Shown here in pieces: positions 1 through 12,417 of a DNA stretch of 46,756 nt (within the stretch, counting starts at the first letter, position 1; each line of letters begins with the position of its first letter). This stretch comes from Emmonsiellopsis sp. PD_33 (lineage: Eukaryota; Ascomycota; Eurotiomycetes; Onygenales; Ajellomycetaceae), in NCBI GenBank assembly GCA_032988165.1, contig JANTQF010000280.1:1-46756 (forward strand). Direction: 5' to 3'. Below the pieces are notes generated by a model. That model saw nothing but the letters and a program-made list of their open reading frames with translations, had not been told where the DNA came from and did not search any database. Made by a program: the position numbers and the translations under genes.

Positions 1-698
1 CACGCGTGACTGGGAGCGGTGGCCGAGGAGGAGAGAGGACAGCGGGAGACCGGGGCGATGACGGGGAGGATAGGAGGGAGGGCAGGAGGAAGATGGAGAA
101 GAGAATCAGAATGGCAACAAAGTAAAGAAAATGGAAAGAAAAGAACATGTACAGAGTAAAGTATATGTACTGTAAGGTAGTGCACAGCCAAGAATAACCT
201 CCCTCCCCGCCGGTCGGTTTGCGTGTCGGGGTTTGGGGGGAGGATGCCCCAAAGGCAAAAGGAAGAGAAATAGCAAAAGAGGTGAAAAGGAAAAGAAAAA
301 GAAAAGCAACCATGTTGATCCAATCCCCCCCCATTTTCCATGCACCGAGTGTGTGTATATTAAAAAAACCCAAAAACCAAACAAAGAAATGAAGACCCCA
401 AAAATCTCCCGTCCCGATCTATTTCAAAAAGGCAAAACTCAAAAAAGAATTCCTGGTTTTTATTTAAACCCCCTGTTTTTCCGTTTTTGCATTTGCCTGT
501 ATAAGTAGGAGGGGTATAAAAAACAAATAGTACTGTGAATTAGCAGCCGTAAAGAAAGGTTGATCCCTGGTCTAAAATGAAAGGTAAGTACGTATAAAAA
601 GGTTCGGGCGACGGCGACGGACTGAGTGAACGGAGAAAATTAAGTCCGTGCGGAGGGAATACGAATCATCGGCGAACGAACGATAGATATAGCGGAAA
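1..698. other. Non-coding region downstream of the left histidine kinase
   Basis: No convincing gene is seen. The part next to 699 is the expected 3' untranslated and terminator region of the minus-strand histidine kinase. The first 120 bases are strongly purine-rich on the plus strand, so pyrimidine-rich on the minus strand. This resembles the C/T-rich leaders in front of other genes here and would fit the 5' leader of another minus-strand gene beyond the left edge. The open frames in this stretch are low-complexity Lys- or Phe-rich translations and are not supported. Confidence 0.5.
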
Positions 699-3600
699 TC
701 ATTGGGATGATGATGACTGCGGGTTTCCTCGGTCCTTCAACAGGACCTGTGGGATGCTAGGATCTAGTAGCTCCATCATCATCTTGCCAAGTTCGTTGTG
801 CTTGATTGGTTTGGTCACGTAGTCGTTGAAGCCGGCGCGCGAGGCATCATCGATCTGGTCCATCATTGCATTTGCTGAGAGCGCCATGATTGGGATCTGA
901 GGGAAGTGGTTCTTTTGTTCCCAGGATCGGATTTCCTGGCATGTCTCGTAGCCGTTTTTCACGGGCATTTGGATGTCGCACTGTGGTTCACAGTTAGCAG
1001 TTGCTCACCCAGCTACAAGCGCTCGTAAGAAGTGGGATGAAACTTACAATGATCAAAGAGTAATAACCCGGTTCCTTGGAAAAGACCATATCAACACATT
1101 CTTGCCCGTTGCCAGCTGTTTCAGAGACCAGTCTGACTTTTTCCAAATATTTCAACATGACCTGGAGAAGAAATATTAGCATGCCGGCTCTTCCAAAAGT
1201 ACAAGTGTCAAATTGCTCACCGTCCGATTCGTCTCATCATCCTCGACAAGCAAAATTCGATACCCCTTATTCCCAATAACCTCCTTGACAATTTTTGACA
1301 TCGTCTTGAAGCTATTATTGACCTCCCTTGCCATATCCTGATTCCGATCCTTGCTAAGGTCCCTCTGGTTATGGGGGTCGAAAATTCTCGAGAATGACGA
1401 TGGCTTGACAGGCTTGGGCACCATAAATCCTTTCCTGCTAGAAGCACGGAATTTCTCTGCTCGTTCAATAATTTCACGCTTCTGGTATATATCGGATACA
1501 ATTATCAAGGCGGGGCATTTGGCTGGATCTGTCTGTTGAAGGATTTGCATGACTTCCGCCACATCGTTGGCATCAGGCAAGCTAAGAGCAAGATGTGTAA
1601 AAACTGGACAATCGGCAGTGGCAGCCATATCCTTCCAATCTTCCACGTCAAGAACCGCCGTGACATTGCAAGGCACGTCGAGTGGAATTACCTGCTCAAT
1701 ATGTTGCTTGACAGCTTCACGCGCGTAGTCGAAGGGACAGATAATCAAGACAGAGTATGTGGGATGTATGACTGTTGGAGTTGGCGCTGGGCGTTGGCTA
1801 GTTGCAGAGCTATTAACAATGATCTCCGCCTCAGCGACATCTTGCGTAGACATCTCCACAGAGGTAGCTTCAGGAACTTGATCACCTTTCGTCGAAGAGT
1901 TAGGAATAGAGGACACTGGCATGGTAATGTTTGACGAAAACGAAGACCCTCCGGAGGGCAGACCACTGGCCACGCTACTGAACGAGTTTGTAGGCGAGTG
2001 CAAGGTAGCAAGTAAATCTTCCTTTGAAAATTCTTGCTTGACTGGACTCTTCAACATGCCGGTATCAGCAATGGGCTGAAGGTATCTATCGGCATTTTTT
2101 ATTCTGGCAGGGTCCTCGGGCTCTGGAGGGGGTGGAGCATCGACCTTGACAAAGAAAGAAAACTTGGCACCTTGGCCTTCCTTGCTCGTCGGGGTCAAGC
2201 GCCCACCATGCATCTCGACCAGTTGCTTGGATAAGAAAAGCCCAAGCCCACTTCCGGCATGCTGCTGGGACCCACTTCCTTCGATCTGGCTGAACCTTTG
2301 CATTAGTCGCTCGGCATCGGTGGAGCTAAAGCCCTTGCCTGTGTCAACAACCTCGAAATTCAAAAGAATCTCTGAATTCTTGAGCTGCACGGCAGGGTCG
2401 TGGTAAATCGAACAGCGCGTGTAGATTTCTCCTTGCGATGTAAACTTGACTGCATTGCCCATCAGGTTTATTAGAATTTGACGTATTCGGAATCTGTCCC
2501 CAATCACCATGGCAGGAACATCGAGGTCAACGAGGTAATTAAGCTCAAGACCCTTGTCTATAGCTCTTGAACCAATCGTATCTATCACATCCTCCACAAT
2601 AGAGCGAACATGGAACCACTGCCGAACGATATTCATCTTTCCAGCCTCCACTTTGGATACGTCCAGGATATTGTCAACTAGTTCCCGTAGATTAGTGGAA
2701 CTATTCTGTATGGTGTCGAGCATACGTCTTTGGTCGTTATCAAGCTGCGTATCAAGGATAAATGGAATCGTCCCAAGTATACCATTCAAAGGCGTTCTGA
2801 TTTCGTGGGACATATTACTGAAGAACTTAGTCTTCGACTCCATTTCCCTATTTAACTTGCGTTCCAAAAGTTTCCGGTCGTTGATGTCCGTACATGTTCC
2901 ATACCACGAAGCCTCTCCGTTTCCAAAGCTGGTTGTCTCTACCTTCACAAGACGGACAAGATGCCATCGGAAATCGCCGCCTCTAGAACGTAGTCGAACT
3001 TCCGTGGTATAAGAATCCCTCCCGTTTTCATCCTTCTGGATTGTGACGACGCCCTTTTTAACGAGTTCGTGAAGTGCAGGGGTTAGCCCTCGATACTGTG
3101 AACGTTCGGCTTTTCCCTTGACCGAGTTGCCACGCCTTAGTAACCCAGGCGTGTTCGACGGCCCGCCAAAAGTGGAATTCTCTCTGGCTGGACGCGACGG
3201 CCTTGGGCTACCCATAATGCGACCAAATCCTTGTGGGTTCTCGGACTCCGGGATGACGTTTGGTGGCATTAATATTCCACATTTTTCGAGATCGTCTCGG
3301 TGGATATGTTTCGCGAACCCTAGGTTCAGAGCATCCTCAAGGGATTGCCCGGTGTAGAGCTGCCACTGCTCATTTGCGGATATGAGACCTTGATGCTCTG
3401 CAGCCTCAAACACCACTTGAGGAATCGAATTGGCTAAGGCTTTGTACTTTGCATTTGTGGCGAACAACTCGCGTTCCTGTGCAGCTTTTATTTCGGCAAT
3501 GTGCTGTTCATGGACATCGAGGAACGAACCGATCCAGTATAGTAACTCACCCGTGGCGTCGGAGAGCAACGGATTGGCGCGGAAAATAAACCAGCGATAG

Positions 3601-6600
3601 GTGGATTCGTCATTGTAACGTTTGACACGGACTCGCTCTGTAAATTGAGCACCCGTCCGAAGAGCCTTCGACCATTCACTCTGTAGATTCTCACGCTCGC
3701 TCTCGTGCACATCTAGCCATGGATCTCTGGCACGCTGTTCCTGCGGCTGGCTTATCCGGTATAAGTCGAACTTCTTGTTTGTCCATATGACCTCTCCAGT
3801 ATGGGGTTTTGCTAGGAATAAGTGCAGAGGAACGGAATTTAGCATCAACGTCGCTATAGTATCCGGGAAAGGACGGGGCGAAAGTTCTCGATGCAGCTGT
3901 GTTGCAATCGAACTGGTTGACGGATATCGCGAACCTTGAGGCGACGTCATAAGACTCGAGGGGTTGGATGAAGGAGTGGGAACTAAGCCAGGATCCCTTG
4001 AGGCGAGCTCATCCAACTCCATGGACTTTGCTGTTTCCCGCGATGCAAGGGGTGGCGACGATATGACAGTAGCGGACAGGTTCTGCACAGCCTTTGGCTG
4101 CCTTAGTCTCTGTTGGCTCGTCATGGCAGCTGATGACTGTTTCATATTGAAATAACTATCAGAATTATCAGATACGTGCTTAGACAGGAGCCCAGGAGTA
4201 AGATAAATTTCTCCACGAGACCCTATGTGTTGAAGTTCCAACCCAGGAGTCCCCATGGACGACATGGCGGAAGTCGAATTGGACCTGCTGATATCAGCTT
4301 TAAGGGCCGGGCTTGAGAGGCCTGACGGCCCAGGGAGTTCCCCTAGAGGATAATTGACGTGTCCACTAAGACCAGCCACCAGTTCCATTTCGCTGCTGGC
4401 ATCGGAGAAGGTTCCACCAAGTCCAAGGATATGACCAAATCGCCGGTTCGAGGAGTTTGCAAGTTGTTTTTCGAGCTGGCTGTATTGCTGAGCCAGACAG
4501 AATGAAGCTGTGAGATGGGGGAGGAGATACCCAAGCGACTTCCTCAGATTCGCTGGGTAAGGGATAGTTGGAGTGAGAAAGGATATTATAGCCACCGGGA
4601 ATCGCAGCGTATTCGAGGCAGTAGGCTGTTTGGGTGATACAGAATGTACCAAGGGAATGTGGATGACCGTTTTGGCACGATCAACACCAATGGCTTCTAC
4701 CGGTTGGTTCTCGGAATAGTCGTGCGGTGGTGGATTTGGCGCAAAGGCCTCTTCGTCGACTTTGGGGCCGTTGAAGAATGGATTGTGGTCTGGATTAGTG
4801 CGCGGCGCCGGTGATGGGGCGGGAGATTGTGCCCATGGCGATGGCGGGGTTTGTTCATACTCTTCGTACGAATCTGGATGTGTAGAGTTGGGAGGGGAAT
4901 GGCTATCACGAAGGGCATTTATCGACGGCCTTCGTAGCTCAGTTATCGTTTGGGTGCTCGTGCTCGTACTTGTACTAGAAGACACACTTGACCATCCTAT
5001 GGAATTATTGCCTATGGTTGGCTCGTTAAGAACAGTAGCACCAGGCGTGGGCTGAGAGGTGTCATCCATCGACGTTTGCGACGAGACGGAATCATAGAGG
5101 GGCGATGCCATCGGGTCGTGGAAATACTCTCGAGTTAAAACGGCAGGCTTCGTCCGTCCAAAAAGCTTCACCACCCCTGTTCGTTTAATTAAAGGATCCG
5201 ATTCGACTTCCAAAGCGCGCGGAACTGGGAAAACAGCAACTGAGGGATTCGGCGTAGGTTGTGTTGGCTCTACGGAAGGATAAGAAGGGCGACGTTGAGG
5301 CCGCTGGCCTGATGCTGCTCCGTCTTCACCCTCTACCTGTGGTGTAGAATCGTCTTTTCCCGATTTCGATTGCTGAACTATGGGGCCAGTTGAACTTTTT
5401 GTCCGCACAGGACCCTCGGGTCGCGAATCCCGATCACGACCACCTGTACTTTTCCGTCTTCCAAATCCAGCAAATGAATGTCGTGCGATAATCGGAGGAC
5501 GTTTCCCAACTGGAGTAGAGTTATGACCATTCGTTTTAGCGGGGTCGTCGCCATCCTTTGCCTGCTTATCCGGATCACTGATATGCTGCGAAGAAGAGTC
5601 TGCTTCATTACCTGACGCACCCGCTGACGAAGAAGATCTATAGCCATACAGGCTATACGTCGCTTTCTGACCCCATGGTACGTTCTCCAGATCGGTGTTA
5701 TCTCCAGGTATAGAAAGAGTGGCTCTTTCTGCACCGTAATGAGTATGCAGAACTCGCGCAGCATTTGACCACCAAGCATCCAAACCAGCATCGGAATTAA
5801 GCGTCAAGGAAATGTCGTAAAGATTTGGGCTAGGAAACTTGGAGTCGTCAATCAGTTTGTCAGCATTACGGGGCATAAAGTGATCTTTCCATGTTGAACC
5901 ATTTAATCCGGTGGATGCAGCTGTGGTGGGCATTGGCTTATTTTTGCGAGATTTGGTCCTCCGTATCGATAACCGTTTTACAATGGTACGCGGCTCTGTC
6001 AATGGCGCAACAGGTATATCAAGGGGAGTACTATGCGATGCAGGAGTCGGGAAAGGATACGCAGATAACTCGGAAGAATCAACGTGCTTGGAAGACCGGA
6101 GGGTACGTGACGACCCTGAAGAATCGGTGTATCCATGGCCGCTGGACTTCAATGAAGTTGGGGGCAGTGGTGCTCCTGACGGTGATGAGGGCGTGGATCT
6201 AAAGGTCCTTCTAACTTTGCGAGACTGTTTCATATCGTGACGCGAACTGGGAGGATCAGAGATGAAGAAGTGGGAGGCGGCTCGAGGGTGGAAAGAATGT
6301 GGTTGCGTATGGATATAAGTCTCCTCCATCCGCTTCCGCAGTTCGTCTAGCGTGTGTATACTTTGGCGGTGACCTCGATGGGGGAGCCCGGGCCTGGCAT
6401 GGCGGTAATGTTCGGGGGACGGGGAGCTGTCTGCGAACTGGGAGGAGAAGGAGGTGATGGCGGGGGTGAGAGGGGGGGATTCGTCTCCAGACAAGTCATA
6501 TTTCTGCATAGAGAAAGCGAAGTAGTCGGGTTCGCGGAGCGGGCCGGGGCTGGTGAGAGGCGGTTTCGAGGGACGTCGATGCTGGCATTGGGAGGAGGGC

Positions 6601-6647
6601 ATAGATGACGGGGCCTTGGCTGGAGAGGGAAGCGGTGGCGTCCTCAT
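699..6647 (-). CDS. Hybrid histidine kinase, Mak1-like (GAF-like, PAS-PAS, HisKA, HATPase, pseudo-receiver, receiver)
   Basis: Three exons: 6647-1221, 1161-1048 and 980-699, joined through introns of 59 and 67 bp (both phase 0), giving 1940 aa. Residues 1-270 are low-complexity. About 274-330 and 683-730 look like the two halves of a GAF domain. Two PAS domains lie near 929-1050 and 1065-1250. The H-box NMSHEIRTPLNG puts the phosphorylated His at 1281. The N-box is near 1389 and the glycine boxes DTGKGF and GSGLGL near 1436-1460. A degenerate receiver spans about 1631-1750. The true receiver starts with ILLVEDDETNRT at about 1796, has phospho-acceptor Asp1849 in CDIQMP across the second splice, and ends with TKPIK. 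The family autophosphorylates and passes phosphate to an HPt protein and then to Ssk1/Skn7-type regulators. The two PAS domains suggest the peroxide sensor Mak1 of fission yeast. No membrane segment is seen, so it is probably cytosolic. Hybrid kinase identity is certain; subgroup and signal are inferred. Confidence 0.93.
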
Positions 6648-9100
6648 CGTGCTGGGGACATTTGGTCTTCCTCCACCAGCGGAGAATTAATCCTCGTCGT
6701 GACACTGGAGACTACCGCCCAGGAAAAAGGGTGGCATCTCTTGGGGAGATGACGCACAGGGCCGTGATGGGGGACGGAATTCGGGGGCGCCTTTTTTTTT
6801 CTTTTTCCGGGCGGGCAGGGAGGGAGGACGGGGCGCCAGGCGGGAGAGACGGGGGCGGAGGGGGGGTATGTGGTGGTTGGATGGGATGTGATGGGATGTG
6901 ACGGGGTGAGGTGAGGTTGAGGTAGGCGAGGAGGTGGTGGTGGTGTGTGTGGTTGCAGTGGAGATTGTCTGGATCTGGCAGTGGTGGTGGTGGTGGTGGT
7001 GTTGGTTAGGGCGTGGGTGTAGCAGCGTCTCCTCCTTTGGGCACGCTGCCCACAAAAAACCGCTCGCCGGCGCTGTTCCTGGGGCTTGGCGGCAATGACG
7101 TCGTTGTCGGCAGGGAACGAGAATTTTCAAAATTCACGCCCAGCGGCAGCAGAGCAGCACCCCTGCACCCTTTCATTATTAATCCAGCGTCGTTGCTGTC
7201 AATGCTATGCTATGTAACCCAACCCTCTCCGACCTCTAATCGATATTCCCTACGGCTGGTCTGCTGAGGACAGTCCATCAATCCCCATAACGCAGGGCTA
7301 AGGTGGACTGGATGGCCGTGACCGCCAGCTGGCGCATCCCAGGGTTCCATCCTTCCTTGAATGCGGTCTGCATACTCCGTGCATCCATGGCGATGGGTGG
7401 TGGCCGTTGCTGCTGATCTCCAGGCGGTGATGTCAACACCTGCACGCCCCCCAGTTATTTTCCCTTACCGCCACACGACGCGCTGGCTCTCTCCACTCCC
7501 CGTGTCCACGCCCACACCACTCCGTTTTATATCGCCTGCGTCTCTGCCCAGCCAGAGTCCGTCAGGCATAAAAAATCCAGCGTTGAGCATGCCAATCTGC
7601 AAAACCAACCTCTGTTTCCCATCGCCAAAGACCAAGGTTTGGTGCGGCCGCTGCTCCCGCTCGTCTTTATTAGCCCATACAGACAACGTTTCTCATGCAT
7701 AACCTAACCTGCTAGCCTGCCCGCCTGTCCAGCAAACCCAGCCTCGGAGGCTAGCTCATCCCACAATTGGGTTGGCTTGGGTTGGCCACGTTGTGTGGAT
7801 CTCTGGCTGCATCAACCGCATCGTCAGTTGGTCACCCCGTCCCCTCTCCCACCCCTTCATCAAAAAGGCAAAAAAAGCAAACGAGAAAAAGGCAAGGAAG
7901 CAGCAAAGCCAATCTCCGCACCTCTTCACGACATCTGCTCGATGCAATGCTCAAGAATGGCCGCGACCGGACATTATGCCTGGCATCGGTTCATCCAACC
8001 CATTAATAAGCGCCCGCACAACTGCGACCGTGCTGTGGAAATAGTGGCAGTAAATCCTCGCTCGTCATCAGAGCAGCGTGCATTCTCTTCCCCTTCTGTC
8101 TTTCCCATTATTCTCGTCGATGATCAGCATGCCAAAGCCTTGCCAGCTGCTGTCTTGCTCGTGAGCCGTGCTAGGAACAGGGACACAACTTCTGCTTTCC
8201 CCATCTCCTCTCCACCCATGTCCACCCATGCAGCCTCCTTAACGACGTAGCCCTCTCCTGCGCATGCTAATCCCAGGCTACATAACCCGCCTCCGTGGGA
8301 ACACCCCCGTCATGTTTCGCCCGGCGCCTTCTCTCTTGTCGTTCGCCCTTTTCGATCGCTCTCCGTCTCCGTCTTTTCCATTTCTTGCTTGCGGCGATTT
8401 CACCCGAAAGCAGGCACGACAAGATCTACAGGACATCCAAGACAAAGAAACCGAGGAATAATAACGCGTATATCCCCCCCCCCGTCATTGACGACATTGT
8501 CTCAATGTTCTACCGCTGTATTCTTTCAATAGTTCATAGTTATGGAGGAAGCTTATTGTCCAACAGCCACAATTCGCATACACAAGAAAACCTAGTACCA
8601 AGAGTCAAGATCATTTTCGTCACCCTGCCTCTCCAATGTCTCACAGCATATATGGGTTGCAACAATACTTTTACAGATGGTTGGGAGGACCTTCTACTCT
8701 ACCCTTGGTTGGGCCCAGCAACCTGTCAGCCCATCATGTCATCGTCATCATTGACCGAATCAGGTCAAAAGGAAGCACGGCTATGATCCAATCTGTACAA
8801 CGTTCAAGAAAACAAAATATACAAGGCACCAACAAGCTCTTGCACCATGCTACGGAGTTACATGCTACAGCCTACAGCCTACGGCTCCTTCTCACTGCAC
8901 GAACATGCAGAAGGCAGAGAAATATGTACGTCATATATCCCTAACACTACTCCATACCCGGAGATGCGCAGCAATAGTATCCCCCCCTTAGGCCCTGGGA
9001 CCCCGATCTCGATATTTATCTCCAAAATGGGATGGAAAACCGATATTAAACTGGCTCTCCTCTCTATCAATTAATTAATAGGCTATATTTAGAACCGTCA
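6648..9100. promoter_or_regulatory. Leader and promoter side of the Mak1-like kinase; no gene seen
   Basis: No convincing coding gene. The first 450 bases are pyrimidine-rich on the minus strand, with homopolymer runs, a 10-bp tandem duplication at 6880-6899 and a GGT run at 6981-7001. This suits a 5' leader of the minus-strand kinase. The rest is G+C-moderate with C/T-rich tracts and a poly-C run near 8470. Overlapping frames of 90-163 aa on the plus strand (7772-8786) share no domain and look like random translations. Confidence 0.45.
6880..7001. repeat. Short tandem repeats in the kinase leader
   Basis: A perfect tandem pair of the 10-mer gatgggatgt occupies 6880-6899. A trinucleotide run of GTG/GGT follows at about 6981-7001. 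Both lie within 360 bases of the Mak1-like kinase start codon on the minus strand. Confidence 0.8.
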
Positions 9101-11253
9101 AAAATCAAAAATCTGTCGTTACCAATCCACAAAATTCAAAATTTAAAAAACTAATTCTTCTTGGTTACTGTCGTTGATTCAAATGAATTTTTTCTCTAAC
9201 AATGGATCTTTTCTAGAACAAAAAAAGAAAAGAAAGGGGGGAGGGAAGCCAGAGTAAAGTTCCTGGACGTCATCCTCCAGAGTCCACGCCCTACTACACC
9301 CTAAAAACTCCATGCCTAGGTAAACTACTAGTTTAAATTTTAGCGGCAGACATCCCTGAAACTTTTTATCTATTAGTTACGGATCGTCTGTGGAGAAGGC
9401 GGGCAGGAGAAAGGGAAAGAAGAGGGATTGGAAATCCGCAGGCCAATATAATGTAATGGAGAAGGGTTGGTGGAAAATGGGGAGAAGAAGAGAATGAAGA
9501 ACCTGGGAATTTCCAGAAGAAATTGAAAGGAAAGGAAACAATGTCATGATTTAACTTGGTGCAAGCTTTTATCATCAGTTACATAGATGATAGATCCGTG
9601 CGCATGTGCTTCATTACTACTCCATTGTTAGCTACCTTGTTACATCCTATAGCTGTGATTTCAAGGAGGCTTGCTGTTTATCTCTTCAATTACATAACTC
9701 TACATCCATTATCTCTTGTCATAAGCTTATTTAACGGCCTTTCTTATGAAACTTACTTTGTATTTGAATTTGAACCCCTGACTTGGATTATAGGTAGTAA
9801 ATTTGACTGTATGTAGATTATGCAGTAATTGGATTTAGTTTCCCCTTGCGCACCTGATGTACACTGTGTACGCATAACTTTCTCATCTGGGTAAATAGTC
9901 ATGTCCAGTGTGTAGTTTTTACCCATGTTACACAAATTCAATTTAACCCCTCCCCCTCCCCCCTACCCTGGTTCTCTCCCCTCTTTCATGAACGCGCGCG
10001 GATAGCTATGAAGCTTTAGCAAAAAGAAATAGCAATTAGCAAAAGTTATTCTAGAAACTTCCTTAAGAAGTAAGTATGAAGAGATGTTTAGCTAGTACAT
10101 ACATAGAGGGTTTGCGGATTTCTGGATCAAGATGAACCATATATCCATGGTATATATTTCCACTCTGAAGCTTTCCCCCCCTATTCGCACACCACTAAAT
10201 TAAACAACCAAGCTCTCTTATAACTATCTAAAAAATGATTAAGGCTATCCTCTGCGTATCAAATTATAAGTTGTAGATGTATTGCTTAACTATGTTATAT
10301 ACCACTATACCTACTGCTTCATGATTTTCAGATCTATATAATAGTAACTCATCAGCCTGATTCAAGCTTACCCCTTCCTGAACAACTAACCCGCCCCCTT
10401 TTTATAAGACATGAGTTAAACCAACGACTCTAAACACCTCAATTAAGAAAGAATCCAATATATACATATATATTGGTCACTTTAGGTTGTCCATCAAGGA
10501 GAAGATAGCAGAGTTAGATAGCCTTACCACCATTACCTTACCCCTGTGGTGTATTTCCCCCCGCAGCAGGCAATGTTCACTCATACCCCCTAACGCCTAT
10601 GACTGGCGCAAGGATGAATGGAATGATAAGAGTTCTGAGGTTTAAAGTGAAGGGGTAAGGCTTAATTTCATTTCTGTAAATAGAGCGCTAGGTAGTGGAT
10701 ATTATGGATTATCCATTATTTTTTGGGAGAAGGATAGGCTGGCAATGGCTTATGATAGTGAGAAGTAATGCCAAAAATCAAGTTGGTGCTACTGAAACGG
10801 CCAATAACCCTCAATGAAAGGAATCAGTCGAGAAACTGTCGACCCCTATCTCCCGAGACAGGCCTATGAAGTAAAGATAGGCCGAAATAGAATGTGCTAC
10901 CGCGTCCTGTTCGAACCAATCACTTGTAAGTAGAAAAACGTATCTGGTGCGGCTGCGGTTGCTGGAGACCTCGACACACAAGCTTATGAGCTCGAAGGCA
11001 GAGTCGATATCCATAGAAAGTGTGGCGAACCCGAAGGCAACCCTAATTTCCAAGGGAAGACTATCCATTGGGAGGCACTGGCTTTGAGATAGGGGCGCTC
11101 TGTACCTGACAGGCTATCATAGATAGCCCAAAAACGCGCCTATCGGACCGAAACCTTCCAATATATCATTCGCTTGGGTGGAATACGCAGGAGCTAGGAA
11201 GGGGCATATGCTTGGCTTCGAGACATCACAGCGAAGGAATATTGGCCACTTGT

Positions 11254-11320
11254 ATGCATGCATGGGCAGGTCCTGCAATATTTGCCAACGGGGCCGCAGA
11301 TACACATTCCATGCATGCAT
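11254..11320. repeat. ATGCAT-rich inverted repeat
   Basis: The 12-mer at 11254-11265 (atgcatgcatgg) is the exact reverse complement of 11309-11320 (ccatgcatgcat), with 43 bases between. The right arm continues as further gcat units and is followed by another tatgcatgg at 11326-11334. The arrangement could form a stem-loop or serve as clustered ATGCAT binding sites. It lies in the intergenic region, about 1.1 kb upstream of the Chk1/Mak2-like kinase start. Confidence 0.75.
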
Positions 11321-11712
11321 GCATCTATGCATGGCACATGCAGCAGATTGGTGAGTGCAATGATACCGAGAGATGAAAATGTGGGCAGCCAAAGCTTAGC
11401 TCGAACAAAATGCATGGTGGGCGAGTATTTTAGCGGCGTCCGGGGTTGGAGATGACGGGTGACTGCCTCGCGTATTTGCCTATCAAAGCATGTCCACGCT
11501 CCATTGGCAATTCTGCTGTGAGGGATCTGTCTGATGGGCTTTATCAAGGCCTGGGAAGCCAGAGGTCAAAATGAGGGTCCACGGAAACTCAAGTTTAGCC
11601 CTTCCTGCTCGAATGGTAGGCATGATAATAAGCTCCTGAGTCTTTGGACAAAGGGTGACCGCGAGACTAGATCCACTAATAACGCCTGAGGACACCACGT
11701 TTCGGTGGATAA

Positions 11713-11732
11713 TCTGGTGATATCTGGTGATA
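11713..11732. repeat. 10-bp tandem repeat with GATA cores
   Basis: Two perfect copies of tctggtgata lie back to back, preceded by ggataa and followed by a partial third copy, so several GATA tetramers occur within about 30 bases. None is a perfect HGATAR site, so GATA-factor binding is only a possibility. Confidence 0.6.
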
Positions 11733-12417
11733 CTGGGCTCTCCCGACGTGGGGGATGTGCTGTGATCTTTCTCTGCGGCGAATGATGATGAGGACGGTAA
11801 CTTAACTAGTTAACTATCTCTGGAGTGGTGAGGATTGTGGCTGGCGCCTCGTGTCGTCCTAGTGCCGGGAAGCAGCGGCAACGGCTGAAATGCGGAGGCG
11901 GGTGATGAACTGGTAATCCATGACATGGAAGTGAGATGCGGGTGATATCACTGATATGGGAGGAGAGAATGGCTACACCCCTGACGAACAGAACTTGAAT
12001 GGATGTCGCATCTCGAAACCAGAACCCTCTTGGAAGCTGCGGCTCGATTAGCTCAGCGCTTAATAAGCGGCGGTGCCAAGGCCGCGGGCGGCTGACCCAG
12101 CCCAAAGCGGGAAGGCTAATCGCCAACCTCCGTCTGGAAGCCTTCTCGACCAGCTGATCGCCGCCCACCAACGACCGACCACCTTCTGCGCTGACTACGC
12201 TTCCTCCCGATTGGAACGACTTCCGAGCCTCGACGACTGCGGTCTTCTCCACGCCCTCACCCGTTGACGTCTTCTTGCCGCTGAAGACCTGGATGTCGTT
12301 CGTGCTATGACCGTGCTTCGATTCGCTGGTCCTCGACGTCTCGAACAAACGATGTGTTGATCCGGTTTTAGATAGCCTCTTTGTCGCAAACCCAAACCCT
12401 CCCCCCCCTCCTCCCCC

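Larger units (their letters stand above)
9101..12417. promoter_or_regulatory. Promoter and leader side of the Chk1/Mak2-like kinase; no gene seen
   Basis: No convincing gene. 9101-10560 is A+T-rich with few CpG dinucleotides, resembling decayed intergenic DNA. 10800-12400 is of normal composition and carries small structures: a 7-bp stem hairpin at 10861-10883, an ATGCAT-rich inverted repeat at 11254-11320, a 10-bp tandem repeat at 11713-11732, the palindrome gtgatatcac at 11942-11951, and a 5-bp inverted repeat at 12057-12069. The last 150 bases before 12418 are pyrimidine-rich like other leaders here. A 180-aa minus-strand frame (12348-11806) and an 85-aa one (11068-10811) have no recognisable domain. 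Confidence 0.45.

Noticed and set aside
7772..8786. Overlapping plus-strand frames of 79-163 aa
   Set aside because: C/T- and A-rich translations with no domain, no shared frame and no splice logic; better read as leader or promoter DNA.
10900..10930. ttcgaacc word suggesting a tRNA T-arm (also near 20110)
   Set aside because: Flanking bases do not pair into a T stem, and no A box, anticodon stem or acceptor stem is present.
10811..11068. 85-aa minus-strand frame that looks moderately protein-like
   Set aside because: Too short, no family recognised and no exon partners found nearby.
11806..12348. 180-aa minus-strand frame
   Set aside because: No recognisable domain; it is antisense to the probable leader of the plus-strand kinase and its composition follows that DNA.
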